A stretch of DNA of 64,000 bases from Phytohabitans rumicis (GTDB lineage: Bacteria; Actinomycetota; Actinomycetes; Mycobacteriales; Micromonosporaceae), in contig NZ_BLPG01000001.1 in the NCBI RefSeq assembly GCF_011764445.1, positions 6,093,001 through 6,157,000 of the forward strand, in the 5' to 3' direction. The position numbers and the translations under genes were made by a program. Below, in pieces: positions 26,042-35,404 of this stretch; positions within the stretch are counted from its first letter, which is position 1, and each line of letters starts with the position of its first letter. Below the pieces are notes generated by a model. The model made no database searches. It saw nothing but the letters and a program-made list of their open reading frames with translations, and had not been told where the DNA came from.

Positions 26042-27643
26042 GTGTCCGCACGCGCGGGCGGTGGAAGGTCGGGGGCTGTGAGTCGGTTCTGGTGGGCCAA
26101 AAGACTTGTCTGGGTTGGTGTCTTCCTCGGCCTGGTGCTGATCGGCGGGGCCTGGGCGGTCGCGACACCCATCGGGGGCACACCCGATGAAAAGGCGCAC
26201 ATTTACCACGCCGCCGGTGTCGCGGGTGGTGACTTCTTCGCCAAGCCCACGGACGCGAAGTACGGCACCGGCGTGTTTCACGAGATCCCGCAGAACCTCG
26301 TCAACGGGTGTGAGAAGGGCGGCATCGCCGACTTCTGCGCCAACCCGCAGGACCCCGACAAGCTGGTGCGGGTGGGGACCTACACCGGCCGGTACAACCC
26401 GCTCTACTACGCGGCCGTCGGCGTACCGCTGCGACTGTGGCCGAACGCGGCGGGCCTGCTCGCGTCCCGCATGATCTCGGTGCTGCTCGTGGCGGCGGTG
26501 CTGACCGCCGCGATCTACAGTGCGGCGCGCTGGAGCCGCAGCCGGGTGCTCATCCCCGCGCTGGTCGTGGCGGGCACGCCGATGCTCTTTCACCTCATGG
26601 GCGCGGTGAATCCGAACGCCCTGGAGATCGCCGCCGGGACGCTTTTCTTCTGTGCCCTGATACCGCTCGCCGATCCGTCCACGACGGTGCACGCGGCGTG
26701 CGTACGCCTCGCGGGAGTGGCGGGCATCCTCCTGGTGACCCTGCGCGGCCTCGGGCCGCTGTGGCTGGCCATCGGGCTGGTCGTCGTGCTCGCCGGTGCG
26801 GGCCGCGGTCGTCTCCGCGAGCTCGCCCGCCACCGGACGGTACGCCGGTGGGGCGTGGCCGTGCTGGTCGCCGGCGCGGCCGGCGTGGCGTGGACGGTCC
26901 TGTTCAAGGCCACGGCGGGCGCCGAGGTGGCGACCCAGCACGTGGGGCCGCTGGACGCGCTGAAGACGATGGTGCTGGTGTATTGGGGTGCCATCCTCAT
27001 CCAGATGGTCGGCAACCTCGGTTACCTGTCCACCGCGCTGCCGGGCTTCGTGGTCTTCACCTGGGCGGCCGTGGTCGGATTCCTCGTGGTCGGGGTCGGC
27101 GTGCTCGGCAGCCGGTCCGCCAAGGTCCGGGTGCTCGCGCTCATCCTGGCCTGTCTGGCCATCCCGACGCTGGCCGTCGTCACGGCGGTGGACACGCTCG
27201 ACTTCTTCTGGCAGGGCCGGTACAGCCTGCCGCTGGCGGTCTGCGTGCCGCTCATCTGCGCCCACGAACTGGCCGTGGCCGGCGTCCTGACCGGCCCGGC
27301 GATCCGCCGGCTCACCCGGATGCTCGTGGTGGTCCTGCTGCCGGCGCAGCTGATCGGGCTGCTCATGATCCTGGTCCGGTGGCAGAACAACATGGTCCAG
27401 GTGGGCGTCGACCTGCCGCTCAACCCGTTGGAGAGCACCGGCTGGCGGCCGGCGCTCGGCCCGTTGCTCCCCATCGTGCTGATGTTCGTGGGGCTGACCG
27501 TGGTCGGCTGGGCGTACCTGGCGCTGGTCCGCCCGGCCGTGGCAGCCGCTGGCGAGTCGCCACCGGCCGAGCAGAGGGAGTCACCGGTGGATTCATCCGA
27601 TCGGCCCGAGGTCCGCGAGGCGCTCGCGGTGAACCCGGCATGA
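26042..27643 (+). CDS. DUF2142 polytopic membrane protein, putative glycosyltransferase
   Basis: 533 residues with about ten to twelve hydrophobic helices. The motif TPDEKAHIYHAAGVA near residue 44 follows the first membrane helix, placing an acidic pair in an external loop as in GT-C fold enzymes that use lipid-linked sugars; DUF2142 proteins are often in polysaccharide loci. No soluble domain is apparent. The start GTG 26042 is uncertain; GTG 26078 would remove 12 residues. The stop overlaps an ATG (ATGA, 27640-27643) that is probably the true start of the next gene. Confidence 0.82.
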   Translation: MSARAGGGRSGAVSRFWWAKRLVWVGVFLGLVLIGGAWAVATPIGGTPDEKAHIYHAAGVAGGDFFAKPTDAKYGTGVFHEIPQNLVNGCEKGGIADFCANPQDPDKLVRVGTYTGRYNPLYYAAVGVPLRLWPNAAGLLASRMISVLLVAAVLTAAIYSAARWSRSRVLIPALVVAGTPMLFHLMGAVNPNALEIAAGTLFFCALIPLADPSTTVHAACVRLAGVAGILLVTLRGLGPLWLAIGLVVVLAGAGRGRLRELARHRTVRRWGVAVLVAGAAGVAWTVLFKATAGAEVATQHVGPLDALKTMVLVYWGAILIQMVGNLGYLSTALPGFVVFTWAAVVGFLVVGVGVLGSRSAKVRVLALILACLAIPTLAVVTAVDTLDFFWQGRYSLPLAVCVPLICAHELAVAGVLTGPAIRRLTRMLVVVLLPAQLIGLLMILVRWQNNMVQVGVDLPLNPLESTGWRPALGPLLPIVLMFVGLTVVGWAYLALVRPAVAAAGESPPAEQRESPVDSSDRPEVREALAVNPA

Positions 27644-29182
27644 CGGCGACGCTTGAGGTGGCGCCCCGACCGATGGCCTGTATGCCGCGCGGGTGAGCTG
27701 GGCGGCCAGGCTGCTCGGCACGCCCTGGACGTTGGCCGGCCTGCTGGTCGCCGTCGGCACCGCGATCCGCATCCCACAGCTGTTTCACTCGCTGAACGGC
27801 TCGCACGCCTTCCGGCAGACGCAGACCGCCCTGGTGGCGCGCAACTACGCCGAACGCGGCATCGACCTGCTGCACACGCCGCTGAGCGTGTTCGGCAAGG
27901 GCTCCGACGTGCCCATGGAGTTTCCGCTGGTGCAGGCCGTCGCCGCAGTGCTCGTCAAGCTGGGCCTGTCCGCGGACGTCGCCATGCGGCTCGTCGGTCT
28001 GGCCTCGTTCCAGGTGGCCGCGCTGCTGCTGTTCGCCCTCGCGCTGCGCTGGCACGGCCGGCGGGTCGCGGTCATCGCCATCGTGCTGCTGCAGTTCGTG
28101 CCGTACACCATGTTGTGGGGCGCGGCCTCGCTGATCGAGTTCCCCGCCGTGGCGTTGGCCCTGGCGATGGTGCTCTTCGTGGACCACTGGTTCGCCGGCG
28201 GTCGGTGGTGGTGGCTCGCCGCGGGGCGGTCAGCGGCTGGTTGGCGTTCCTGGTGAAGGTGACGACCACGCCCGCGTTCGTCCTGCTCCTCGGCGTATCC
28301 GGGTTGGCGGTCATCGTCCAGCGGGGTCTGCGGCAGTCGTGGCGGCGGGTGGTGGTGGGCGGTGCGGTCGCGGTCGTGCCGGGACTGGCGATGGTGGCCG
28401 CGTGGACGCGGTACGCCGACCACGTCAAGGCCGGCAACCCGCTGACCGTCTTCCTGGTCAGTTCCGAACTGGGTGACTGGAACTTCGGCACGGTCGGGCA
28501 GCGCCTCGACATCACCAGCTACGCGACCATCTGGGCGCGCATCACCGACGAGATCGCGGGCCCGTACGCGCTGACGCTCTTCGCCGGTCTGGCGTTCGCG
28601 GCCCTCGGTCCGGCGCTCGTCGACCGGGTCCGCGGGCTGGGCTGGGCCGGCGCCATGGTCGTCGCGCCGTTCCTGTTCTTCAACCTGTACGTGCACCACA
28701 GCTACTACCTGTGCGCGATCGTCCCCGCCGTCGTCATGCTCGCGGCGCTGGGGATCGACGGGCTGGTCGGGCTCGCCCGGGACCGGTCGCGCCGGGTCGT
28801 CCTGGCCGGGGCCGTGCTGCTGTTCGTGCTCGTCAACAGCGCCATCAGCCCGCTCGGACGCAACGACATCAAGGAGTGGCACGAGGACGCGCGTGCGCCC
28901 GGAGCCGTGCATGTGATCTCCACGTACACGGAGCCGGGCGCGAAGCTCATATTGATCGGCTGTGATTGGGATCCCGTACTCCCGTACCTCACGCACCGGG
29001 ACGCGGTGATGTTCCGTGGCAAGGATGGTCGCGCCTACTGGGACCAGGCCGGCGACGCCACGGAGTACGGCTGGCTGTACGCGTGCAAGGACGACGCCGA
29101 CCCGAAGCCGTATCTACCTCCGGGCGCGACGGCGACCCCGTCGGGACAGAAGGCGTTGTGGCGGGTGTCTCACGCCGGCTGA
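27640..29182 (+). pseudogene. Membrane glycosyltransferase (GT39/ArnT-like), frameshifted as written
   Basis: A GT-C type membrane enzyme: IRIPQLFHSLNGSHAFRQTQ after the first helix, ALVARNYAERGIDLLHTPLS, and about ten membrane helices, with a periplasmic C-terminal part (HVISTYTEPGAKLILIGCDW). The first 175 codons (from GTG 27693) and the rest are in different frames; adding one G to GGGG at 28223-28226 joins them as WWWLAAGAVSGWLAFLVK. The start may also be affected: ATG 27640 overlaps the previous stop and joins the main frame as APPTDGLYAARVSW if one C is added to CCCC at 27664-27667. The corrected protein is about 500 residues and probably adds a sugar from a polyprenyl donor. The end overlaps the convergent chain-length gene by 13 bases. 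Confidence 0.78.
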
Positions 29183-29820
29183 ACGGCGGCGCGCATCCGC
29201 CGGCCGCGCAGCAGTGCGATCCCGAGGCCGATGGCGAATCCGGCGGCCGTGCCGGCGATCGTGCGCAGTTGCCAGCGCACCGGCGCCGGCCGGTCCGGAA
29301 CGCTGGCGGCCCGCTCGATGGAGACCGCCGTGTTGGCCGGAATATCCGTGGAGGGCTCTTCCTGGGCGGCGATCTTTCCCAGTTCGGCCGCGAGCGCGTT
29401 CGCGATGGTGACGGCCCGGGAGGCGGACGCATCGGTGACGGTGACGTCGATCACGTGTGTGTCGAACGGCGACGACGCGGTGATTTCCGCACCGAGTTGC
29501 TCCGGCGTGAGCGGCAGGCCGAGGGCGTCGATGACCGGATCGGTCACCCGCGAGGTCGGCAGCATGGCCGTGTACGACTTGACCCGCCGTTGCATCAGCC
29601 GGTTGGTCTGCGCCGACGGGCTGGCGGACGCCGGGCCGTCCGTGGTCGTCGGGGAGCCGGTGGTTGCCGGGACGAAGGACACCAGCAGGCGCACCTCGGT
29701 CCGGTAGACCGGCGCTTCGCGATCAGCCAGGACGCCCAGGCCCACACCGCCGCACATCGCCAACACGGCGATGAGGAGCCAGTTCGCCCGGATTGACCGG
29801 ACATAGAGGGCGGCGTCCAT
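29170..29820 (-). CDS. Wzz/YveK-type chain-length determinant protein without kinase domain
   Basis: 216 residues: an N-terminal membrane helix (about 12-32), an extracytoplasmic domain with PVYRTEVRLLVSF, VTDPVIDALGLPLTPEQLGA and FDTHVIDVTVTDASASRAV, and a second membrane helix (about 183-203) ending in a short basic tail. This is a polysaccharide co-polymerase of the type that sets polymer length with Wzy. It lacks the C-terminal BY-kinase domain, and no separate kinase is seen in the window. It is divergent from the flippase gene across 179 bases. Confidence 0.85.
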   Translation of the reverse strand: MDAALYVRSIRANWLLIAVLAMCGGVGLGVLADREAPVYRTEVRLLVSFVPATTGSPTTTDGPASASPSAQTNRLMQRRVKSYTAMLPTSRVTDPVIDALGLPLTPEQLGAEITASSPFDTHVIDVTVTDASASRAVTIANALAAELGKIAAQEEPSTDIPANTAVSIERAASVPDRPAPVRWQLRTIAGTAAGFAIGLGIALLRGRRMRAAVQPA

Positions 29821-29999
29821 TTATCTCCATAACAGGGTGTGCGGGCTCGGGTCGCGAAGAGAGTACCTGGGATGCCTGTAACGGTACGGAAACCCGGCGA
29901 CTTGCGGTGCCCGGCACCATCGGGTAGGAAGGTCCAGCGACCTGGGCGCCAGACAAAGTCGCGCCAATAACACTGGTCGACGTTTCCCCGCGGGGGTGG

Positions 30000-31208
30000 G
30001 TGGCGGTGCCAAGGCAGTACCGGCGGCTGTTCACGCCCGAGCGCATCTACATGGGCGCATTGGGTTTGTCAGGCTGTGCGGCTTTGGTCTCGGTCGGACT
30101 GCCGCCGACGGAGCGCGGTGAGCTCGCGGCGAGTATCGCCAGCGCCACGCTCGGTGCCGCCATCGGTGGCTTGTCGGTGGACACCTTCCTGCTTTCCCGG
30201 CCCGGCGGCTGGGTCTTCGGCCGCGGACCGCGGTGGATCCTTTCCCTTCTCGTCGGGTGCCTGATCCTGTCGGCGGCCGCGGCGACGCTGTTGACGGCGC
30301 TGGCCGGAATCGGCAGCTATTGGGTCGGCATGGGTGCCGCGTGCGCACTCACCGTATTCAACGCATTCGCCTCGCTGGCCTTGCGCATCAAAAAGTTCCT
30401 TTTCGTGTATTCGATGCGGGCGTTGACCGGTGCCACGCTCGTCGGTGCGTACGCCCTGCTGTACGCGACGGACCGGCGGGACGGCGGGACGTGGAGCGTC
30501 GCCTGGTTCGGCGTCCAGTCGTTCGCCGGCATCGTGTTGAGCGCCGTCGTGTTGAGCTGGGCCTGGCGCGCCCGCACCGCGCGTACCTCGGGCGTGACCG
30601 CGGCCGAGTTCCGGACCGACCTCACCGCCATGGGCAAGCTCCACATAGGAGTGTGTGCCCAGATGCTCACGTACCGGCTCGACCAGATCCTGGTGGCCCG
30701 GTTCGCCGGCAGCGGGCCGCTCGGCGTGTACGCGCTGGCCGTGGCGGCGCTGGAGTTCGCGCAGGCCGGCGCGGTCGTACGGGCGCAGCGCATCCTGGTC
30801 GACCGGGACCGCGAAGACACCACCCCGGACCGGACCGGGCTGATCCTGCGGGCCGCGCTGCCGGTCGCGGTCGCCGCCGTCGCCGGGCTGGGCGTGCTGG
30901 GCTTCATCCGCCCGGAGTACAACGACGCCTGGCTCTACGGCCTCCTGCTGATCCCCGGCGCGATGGCCGTGGCGGCCGGGAAGACCTGGAGCGCCCTGCT
31001 GCTCAAGCTGCGCGGTGAGCAGGCGACGACCGTGGTGGCGCTGACCGCCATGTGTGTCGCGGTCGCCCTCTACTTCGTGCTCATTCCCGCGGCGGGCGCG
31101 TACGGCGCGGCCGTGGCGTCGTCCGGCGCGTACCTGGTGTATGCGGTGCGCACCCGACTGAGCCTGCGGCAAGCCCCAGCCCCTCTTCTGACCCAGCGGG
31201 TGATGTAG
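30000..31208 (+). CDS. Polysaccharide flippase-like membrane protein (Wzx-like)
   Basis: 402 residues with about eleven or twelve hydrophobic helices spaced like the MOP/polysaccharide exporter superfamily, including RLDQILVARFAGSGPLGVYA (about 223-242), a signature position of Wzx-type proteins, and a C-terminal pair of helices ending in LIPAAGAYGAAVASSGAYLV. It would move undecaprenyl-linked repeat units to the outer face. It starts with GTG at 30000 and is two bases from the next gene. It heads a run of tightly spaced or overlapping genes to 36252. Confidence 0.8.
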   Translation: MAVPRQYRRLFTPERIYMGALGLSGCAALVSVGLPPTERGELAASIASATLGAAIGGLSVDTFLLSRPGGWVFGRGPRWILSLLVGCLILSAAAATLLTALAGIGSYWVGMGAACALTVFNAFASLALRIKKFLFVYSMRALTGATLVGAYALLYATDRRDGGTWSVAWFGVQSFAGIVLSAVVLSWAWRARTARTSGVTAAEFRTDLTAMGKLHIGVCAQMLTYRLDQILVARFAGSGPLGVYALAVAALEFAQAGAVVRAQRILVDRDREDTTPDRTGLILRAALPVAVAAVAGLGVLGFIRPEYNDAWLYGLLLIPGAMAVAAGKTWSALLLKLRGEQATTVVALTAMCVAVALYFVLIPAAGAYGAAVASSGAYLVYAVRTRLSLRQAPAPLLTQRVM

Positions 31209-31210
31209 CG

Positions 31211-32062
31211 ATGGACGTCTCTGTTGTCGTGCTGACCTGGGAGGACCACGAGCGCACCAGCGTTTGCGTGCGCTCGTTGCCCGCCGACGCCGAGGTCATC
31301 GTCGTCGACAACGGCAGCGCCGACGACGTCGGCGAGAAGCTGCGCGCGCTGTGTTCCGAGACCGGCGCCAAGTACGTCCGGGCCGACACGAACCTCGGCT
31401 ACGCGAAGGGGATGAACCTCGGCGTCCGGCACGCCACCCGGTCCTGCGTCATCCTGTCGAACAACGACATCGTCGTGCACCCCGACGCGATCGACCGGCT
31501 GCTGACCCGGCTCCAGGATCCGGCCGTCGGCGCCGCGTTCCCGAGCGTGCTGGACCCGAAGGGCACCGACCAGACCGCCGCCGGGCGGTTCCTGAGCATC
31601 GGCACCGGGATCGCCCACGCGACCGGGCTGGGCCTGCTGTTCCCGGGGCTGCGCATCGTCGCGACGCCGCAGCGCGCGGACTGGCTCTCCGGGCCCTTCG
31701 TCGCGATCCGGCGCCAGACGCTGGACCGCATCGGCGGGGTGGACGAGTCATCGTTCTTCTACTCGGAGGACCTGCGCCTCTGCTGGGCCGTGCGCCACCT
31801 CGGCCTGGACCTCGCGTACGTGCCGGAGGCCGTGGTCACGCACGAGGACGACGCGAGCGCCAAGCGCCGGTGGAGCGACGCGGAGATCTCCCGCCGGCAG
31901 ACCCGCGAGTTCATCCGGGCCAGCCGCGAGCTCGCCGGCTGGCGGGGCGAGATCGCCTGCGCGGCGTACGTCCTCGGCGTACTCATGCGGGCGGCGGTCG
32001 GGCGCGGAGAGGTCCGCCGCGCGATCGCGCGCGGCGCGGTCGAGGGAATGCGCCGGCCATGA
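31211..32062 (+). CDS. Glycosyltransferase family 2
   Basis: 283 residues, GT-A fold. DVSVVVLTWEDHERTS and EVIVVDNGSADDVGEKL form the nucleotide-sugar site; ILSNNDIVVHPDAID is the DXD-like metal site; FFYSEDLRLCWAVRHLGLDL carries the acidic catalytic residues. The group resembles rhamnosyltransferase-like GT2 proteins. A basic C-terminal region with one hydrophobic stretch follows. The ATG is two bases after the flippase stop, and the stop overlaps the GT4 start (ATGA). Confidence 0.9.
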   Translation: MDVSVVVLTWEDHERTSVCVRSLPADAEVIVVDNGSADDVGEKLRALCSETGAKYVRADTNLGYAKGMNLGVRHATRSCVILSNNDIVVHPDAIDRLLTRLQDPAVGAAFPSVLDPKGTDQTAAGRFLSIGTGIAHATGLGLLFPGLRIVATPQRADWLSGPFVAIRRQTLDRIGGVDESSFFYSEDLRLCWAVRHLGLDLAYVPEAVVTHEDDASAKRRWSDAEISRRQTREFIRASRELAGWRGEIACAAYVLGVLMRAAVGRGEVRRAIARGAVEGMRRP

Positions 32063-33149
32063 AGGTCATGTTCGTCTGCACGACCGGTGGGTCCGGGCGC
32101 CGCCAGCTGGGCGGGGCGGAGCGCTTCCTGATCGAGATGCTGCCCGCGCTCGCGCGGGAGGGCGTGGAGGTCGTGGGGTGCACGCCCGACGACGAGGTCG
32201 CGGCCGCGCTGCGCGACGCGGGCGTGCCGTGGATCGAGCTGGGCGCGAGCAGCCGCATCGACATCAGCTACGTGCGCGAGATCCGCCGCCTCGTGACCGA
32301 GCAGCGGCCCGACGTGGTCAGCGCCCACCTGCTCTCCGCCGCCATGCACGCCCGCGCCGCGCTGCGCGGCGACCTGCGCGGGACGGGCCTGGTGGTCGCG
32401 CTGCACAACAGCCTCTGGCAGTACCGCGACGCCGCCGAGTCGCTGCGGGCCAAGGCCGCGGTCCAGGCCAACATCACCCTCGACCTGACGATGCGCCGGC
32501 TCCGCCCGCACGTCACGGTCGCGGTCTCCGCGTTCGAGGCGGACGAGCTTCGGGTACGCGGGCGCGTCGGCAATGTTCACGTGATCCCGAACCCGCTGCC
32601 GGCCACCTGGCCGGCGGTCGACACTCTCGACGCGGCGCCGTCGGTGCCGCCCCGGGTCGGCTTCCTCGGGCGCCTTGAGCAGGAGAAGGGCGCCGACCTG
32701 CTCTCCGAGGTCGCCGCTGCGCTGCCGGACGTGGAGTTCGTGGTCGCCGGCGCCGGCTCGACGCCGGTGGCGAAGCTGCCGAACATCCGGCTCGCCGGCC
32801 GGGTCGACGCGGCTTCCTTCCTGCAGAAGGTGGACTGCCTGCTGGTGCCGTCCCGGGTCGAGTCGTTCGGCCGCAGCGCGCTGGAGGCGATGTCGCTCGG
32901 CGTACCGGTGGTGCACTCCGGGGTTGGCGGGCTGACCGAGATCACCCGGCCGGCGGACGGCGTGCTGGCCTACCGGGCGGACCTGACGCCGACCGCGCTG
33001 GCGGCGGCCATCACGCGGGCACTCGGGGCACCGATGCCCAGTCACGGCGGCGGGACCTGGCCCGGTGGTACGCACAGGAGTTCTCCTTTGATCGATGTGT
33101 GGATAACTGGCTCAGGCTCTACCGGTCGGTCGCTCATGACTCCGCTTGA
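32059..33149 (+). CDS. Glycosyltransferase family 4, C-terminus displaced by a probable missing base
   Basis: GT-B retaining glycosyltransferase. N-terminal domain: LGGAERFLIEMLPALAREGV; C-terminal domain: VGFLGRLEQEKGADLLSEV and the E-x7-E region VESFGRSALEAMSLGVPVVH. As written, the frame does not stop but runs into the Wzy-like gene as one 807-codon frame. If GGGG at 33025-33028 gains one G, the tail becomes LGGTDAQSRRRDLARWYAQE, then FSFDRCVDNWLRLYRS and a TGA at 33147-33149, which is a normal GT4 ending overlapping the next ATG. I annotate the corrected end (about 363 residues). The apparent GT4-Wzy fusion is probably an artefact. Confidence 0.85.
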
Positions 33150-34479
33150 GCGGGTCTGGCCTGCCCTCCTGCCGTTCTCTATCGGTGCCGTTCTCCTCCT
33201 GCTGACCTGGGACACCGGCCTCGGCGTCACGTGCGCGCTGGCCGTCGGCGCGGTCGTGGCCGCCCGCGCGCGCATGTGGGGGCTGGCCATGTGCGCCACC
33301 GCGTGGGTGGCGGTCTTCCTCGCCGTGCGCTTCCTCGCCGGTCCGTACGACTCGTGGGCCGGCCGCGCCGCCATCCCCGTGCTGGCTGTCTACGTCGCGT
33401 TCTTCCTGTCCGCCTGGGCCGCCGGGCGCTGGCTCGCCAAGCGAGCAGGTGCCCCCGGGCCCCCGACCGGCGCGGCCCGGCCCGCGCTGGTCTGGCCCAG
33501 CGAGACCCGGCTGCGGATCTACCTACTGGTCGTGCTGGCCGTGGCCGTGCTCTCCGCGGTGCTGCGGTTCCGGGGCATCGTCCCGCCGCTCTTCGACGAC
33601 AACCCGGACGCGGCCCGGCAGGTGCTGCGGGAGCGGTCGAACATCGCTGTCGGCCTGCTCTCCGAGGCGTGGACGCTGGGCATGGCCCTCTCGCTCCTGC
33701 GCGCCCTGACCGCCCGCGGCTGGCAGCTCGCCATCTACCTCGCGGCCGCGTTCGTCTTCACCTGCGGCGCGGCGCTCGGCGCGAGCAAGAACTCCGTCCT
33801 GGTCGGCGTCGTCCCGGCGATCATCGCGGTGCTGTCGGTACGGCGGGCCGCCGCCCGACCCAAGAAGGTGTGGTCCGGAAAGACACCGGTGGTGGTCGGG
33901 CTCGTTGGCATCGCGGTGGTCGGCGCCGCGGTCTTCCTGGGCGGCCAGCGCACGCTCGCCGGCACCGGCACGTTCGAGAACGACTTCCGCTCCCGGTACG
34001 GCGACAGCGTGCTCGCCACCAGCGCCGGCTCGCTGGACCTGTCGCTGAGCTCGTCGACGGAGACGTTCGGCCGGCTGTGGGCGCAGCGGCAGACCCTGCA
34101 GCCCGAGTACGGCGCGTACACGCTGATGTTTCTCGGCTCGCGCGTCCAGCCGCTGGTCGGCAAGGTCGACCTCTACAACCTGACGTCCCAGCTCAGCCTG
34201 CCGTACTACATGAACACGGCGACGTTCGTGGCGATACCGCTGCTGGACTACGGGCCGTGGGGCGCGGGGGTGTTCCTCGTCCTGCTCGGCCTGGGCGTCG
34301 GCTTCCTGGAACGCCGGCTGGAGTTCTCCACCGGGCCGGCCCAGCAGCTCGCCCGCGGGTTCGTCGTCTACTTCGCCGTGTTCGGCGTGTACGAGCTGTA
34401 CCCGTTCATCTACCCGACCTGGTTGGCCCTCGTCCCGGGGCTCTGGGTCCTCTACCGGATGGGGAGGCCGGCCACGTGA
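33136..34479 (+). CDS. Wzy-like O-antigen/exopolysaccharide polymerase
   Basis: 447 residues from ATG 33136 (MTPLERVWPALLPFSIGAVL), with about eleven hydrophobic helices and one large extracytoplasmic loop (about 270-350, with GGQRTLAGTGTFENDF and STETFGRLWAQRQTLQPEYG) before the last helices. Topology and position fit Wzy polymerases, which join repeat units block-wise; sequence identity in this class is low, so the call rests on topology and context. It overlaps the GT4 end and is followed by a GT2 gene overlapping as GTGA. Confidence 0.78.
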   Translation: MTPLERVWPALLPFSIGAVLLLLTWDTGLGVTCALAVGAVVAARARMWGLAMCATAWVAVFLAVRFLAGPYDSWAGRAAIPVLAVYVAFFLSAWAAGRWLAKRAGAPGPPTGAARPALVWPSETRLRIYLLVVLAVAVLSAVLRFRGIVPPLFDDNPDAARQVLRERSNIAVGLLSEAWTLGMALSLLRALTARGWQLAIYLAAAFVFTCGAALGASKNSVLVGVVPAIIAVLSVRRAAARPKKVWSGKTPVVVGLVGIAVVGAAVFLGGQRTLAGTGTFENDFRSRYGDSVLATSAGSLDLSLSSSTETFGRLWAQRQTLQPEYGAYTLMFLGSRVQPLVGKVDLYNLTSQLSLPYYMNTATFVAIPLLDYGPWGAGVFLVLLGLGVGFLERRLEFSTGPAQQLARGFVVYFAVFGVYELYPFIYPTWLALVPGLWVLYRMGRPAT

Positions 34480-35404
34480 GCGACGAGCGAGTCCCGGGCC
34501 TGACCGTGGTCACCGTGCTCTACCGGTCGATGCAGATCCTCGGCGAGACGCTGCCCACCTGGGTACGCAGCGCCGACGGGCTGCCGGTGCGGTTCATCTT
34601 CGCCGACAACTGGCCCGAGGACGGCTGCGAGAAGGTCATCGCGGGCTGCCTCGACGAGGGCCGGTACGCGTACCTGCCGGACTCGTCGAACCCGGGCTTC
34701 GCGGCCGGCTGCAACCGCGCCGTCGCGGCCGCGCGTACCTCGCACGTGCTGCTGCTGAACCCCGACGTGTGGCTGCTGCCCGACTCGGTCGCCCGGATCC
34801 AGGCCGCGATCGCCGAGGCGCCGCGGGACCCGATCGCGGTCGGCCTCACCATGCACGGCGGCAACTACGTGGGCGTCGACGCGCACCCGATCTCGCTCTT
34901 CATCGACCGGCAGGCCGGCGCCGCACGCGGCCCGCTGGGTCCCTCGGGCGGCGGCGCCGTCTTCCCGACCGCGCTCTTCGCCGAGTTCGGCGGCTTCTAC
35001 GAGCACCTGTTCGCCTGGGGCGAGGACGCCGACCTGTCCTACCGGCTGTACGCGGCCGGCGTGCGTACCCGCGTCCTCGACCTGGCGCTGCCGCACGTCG
35101 GCGGGCACAGCGTCACCGGCGACAACAAGCTGCTCGGCTTCCGGGCCTTCCTGCTGGCGCGCAACCGGGTTCTGGTGGCCGCGCGTACCTTCTCCTGGCC
35201 GTTGGCGCTGCTCGCGGTCCCGTTCATCGCGCTGGCGCACTGCGCGCTGGCCGCCCGGCGGGCCCGCCAAGGGCTGCTGCGGCCGTTCCTGCGCGGGGTC
35301 GGCCGCGGCCTGCTGGAGGCGCCGGGTGCCCGCCGCCGCTGGCGTGGCAAGCGGTTCGGCCTCGCACATCTGATCGGCTACCTACGAGCGCAGGGGCATC
35401 ATGA
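34476..35404 (+). CDS. Glycosyltransferase family 2, stop displaced by a probable missing base
   Basis: GT-A enzyme with GLTVVTVLYRSMQILGETLP, NPGFAAGCNRAVAAARTS, LLLNPDVWLLPDSVA (DXD-like) and FAWGEDADLSYRLYAAGVRT. A C-terminal hydrophobic segment (FSWPLALLAVPFIALAH) is followed by a basic tail. GTG 34476 follows GGGGAGG and overlaps the previous stop. As written, the frame continues far into the next gene with non-protein-like sequence; adding one G to GGGG at 35393-35396 gives RAQGAS and TGA at 35402-35404, overlapping the next ATG. The corrected length is about 309 residues. Confidence 0.85.
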
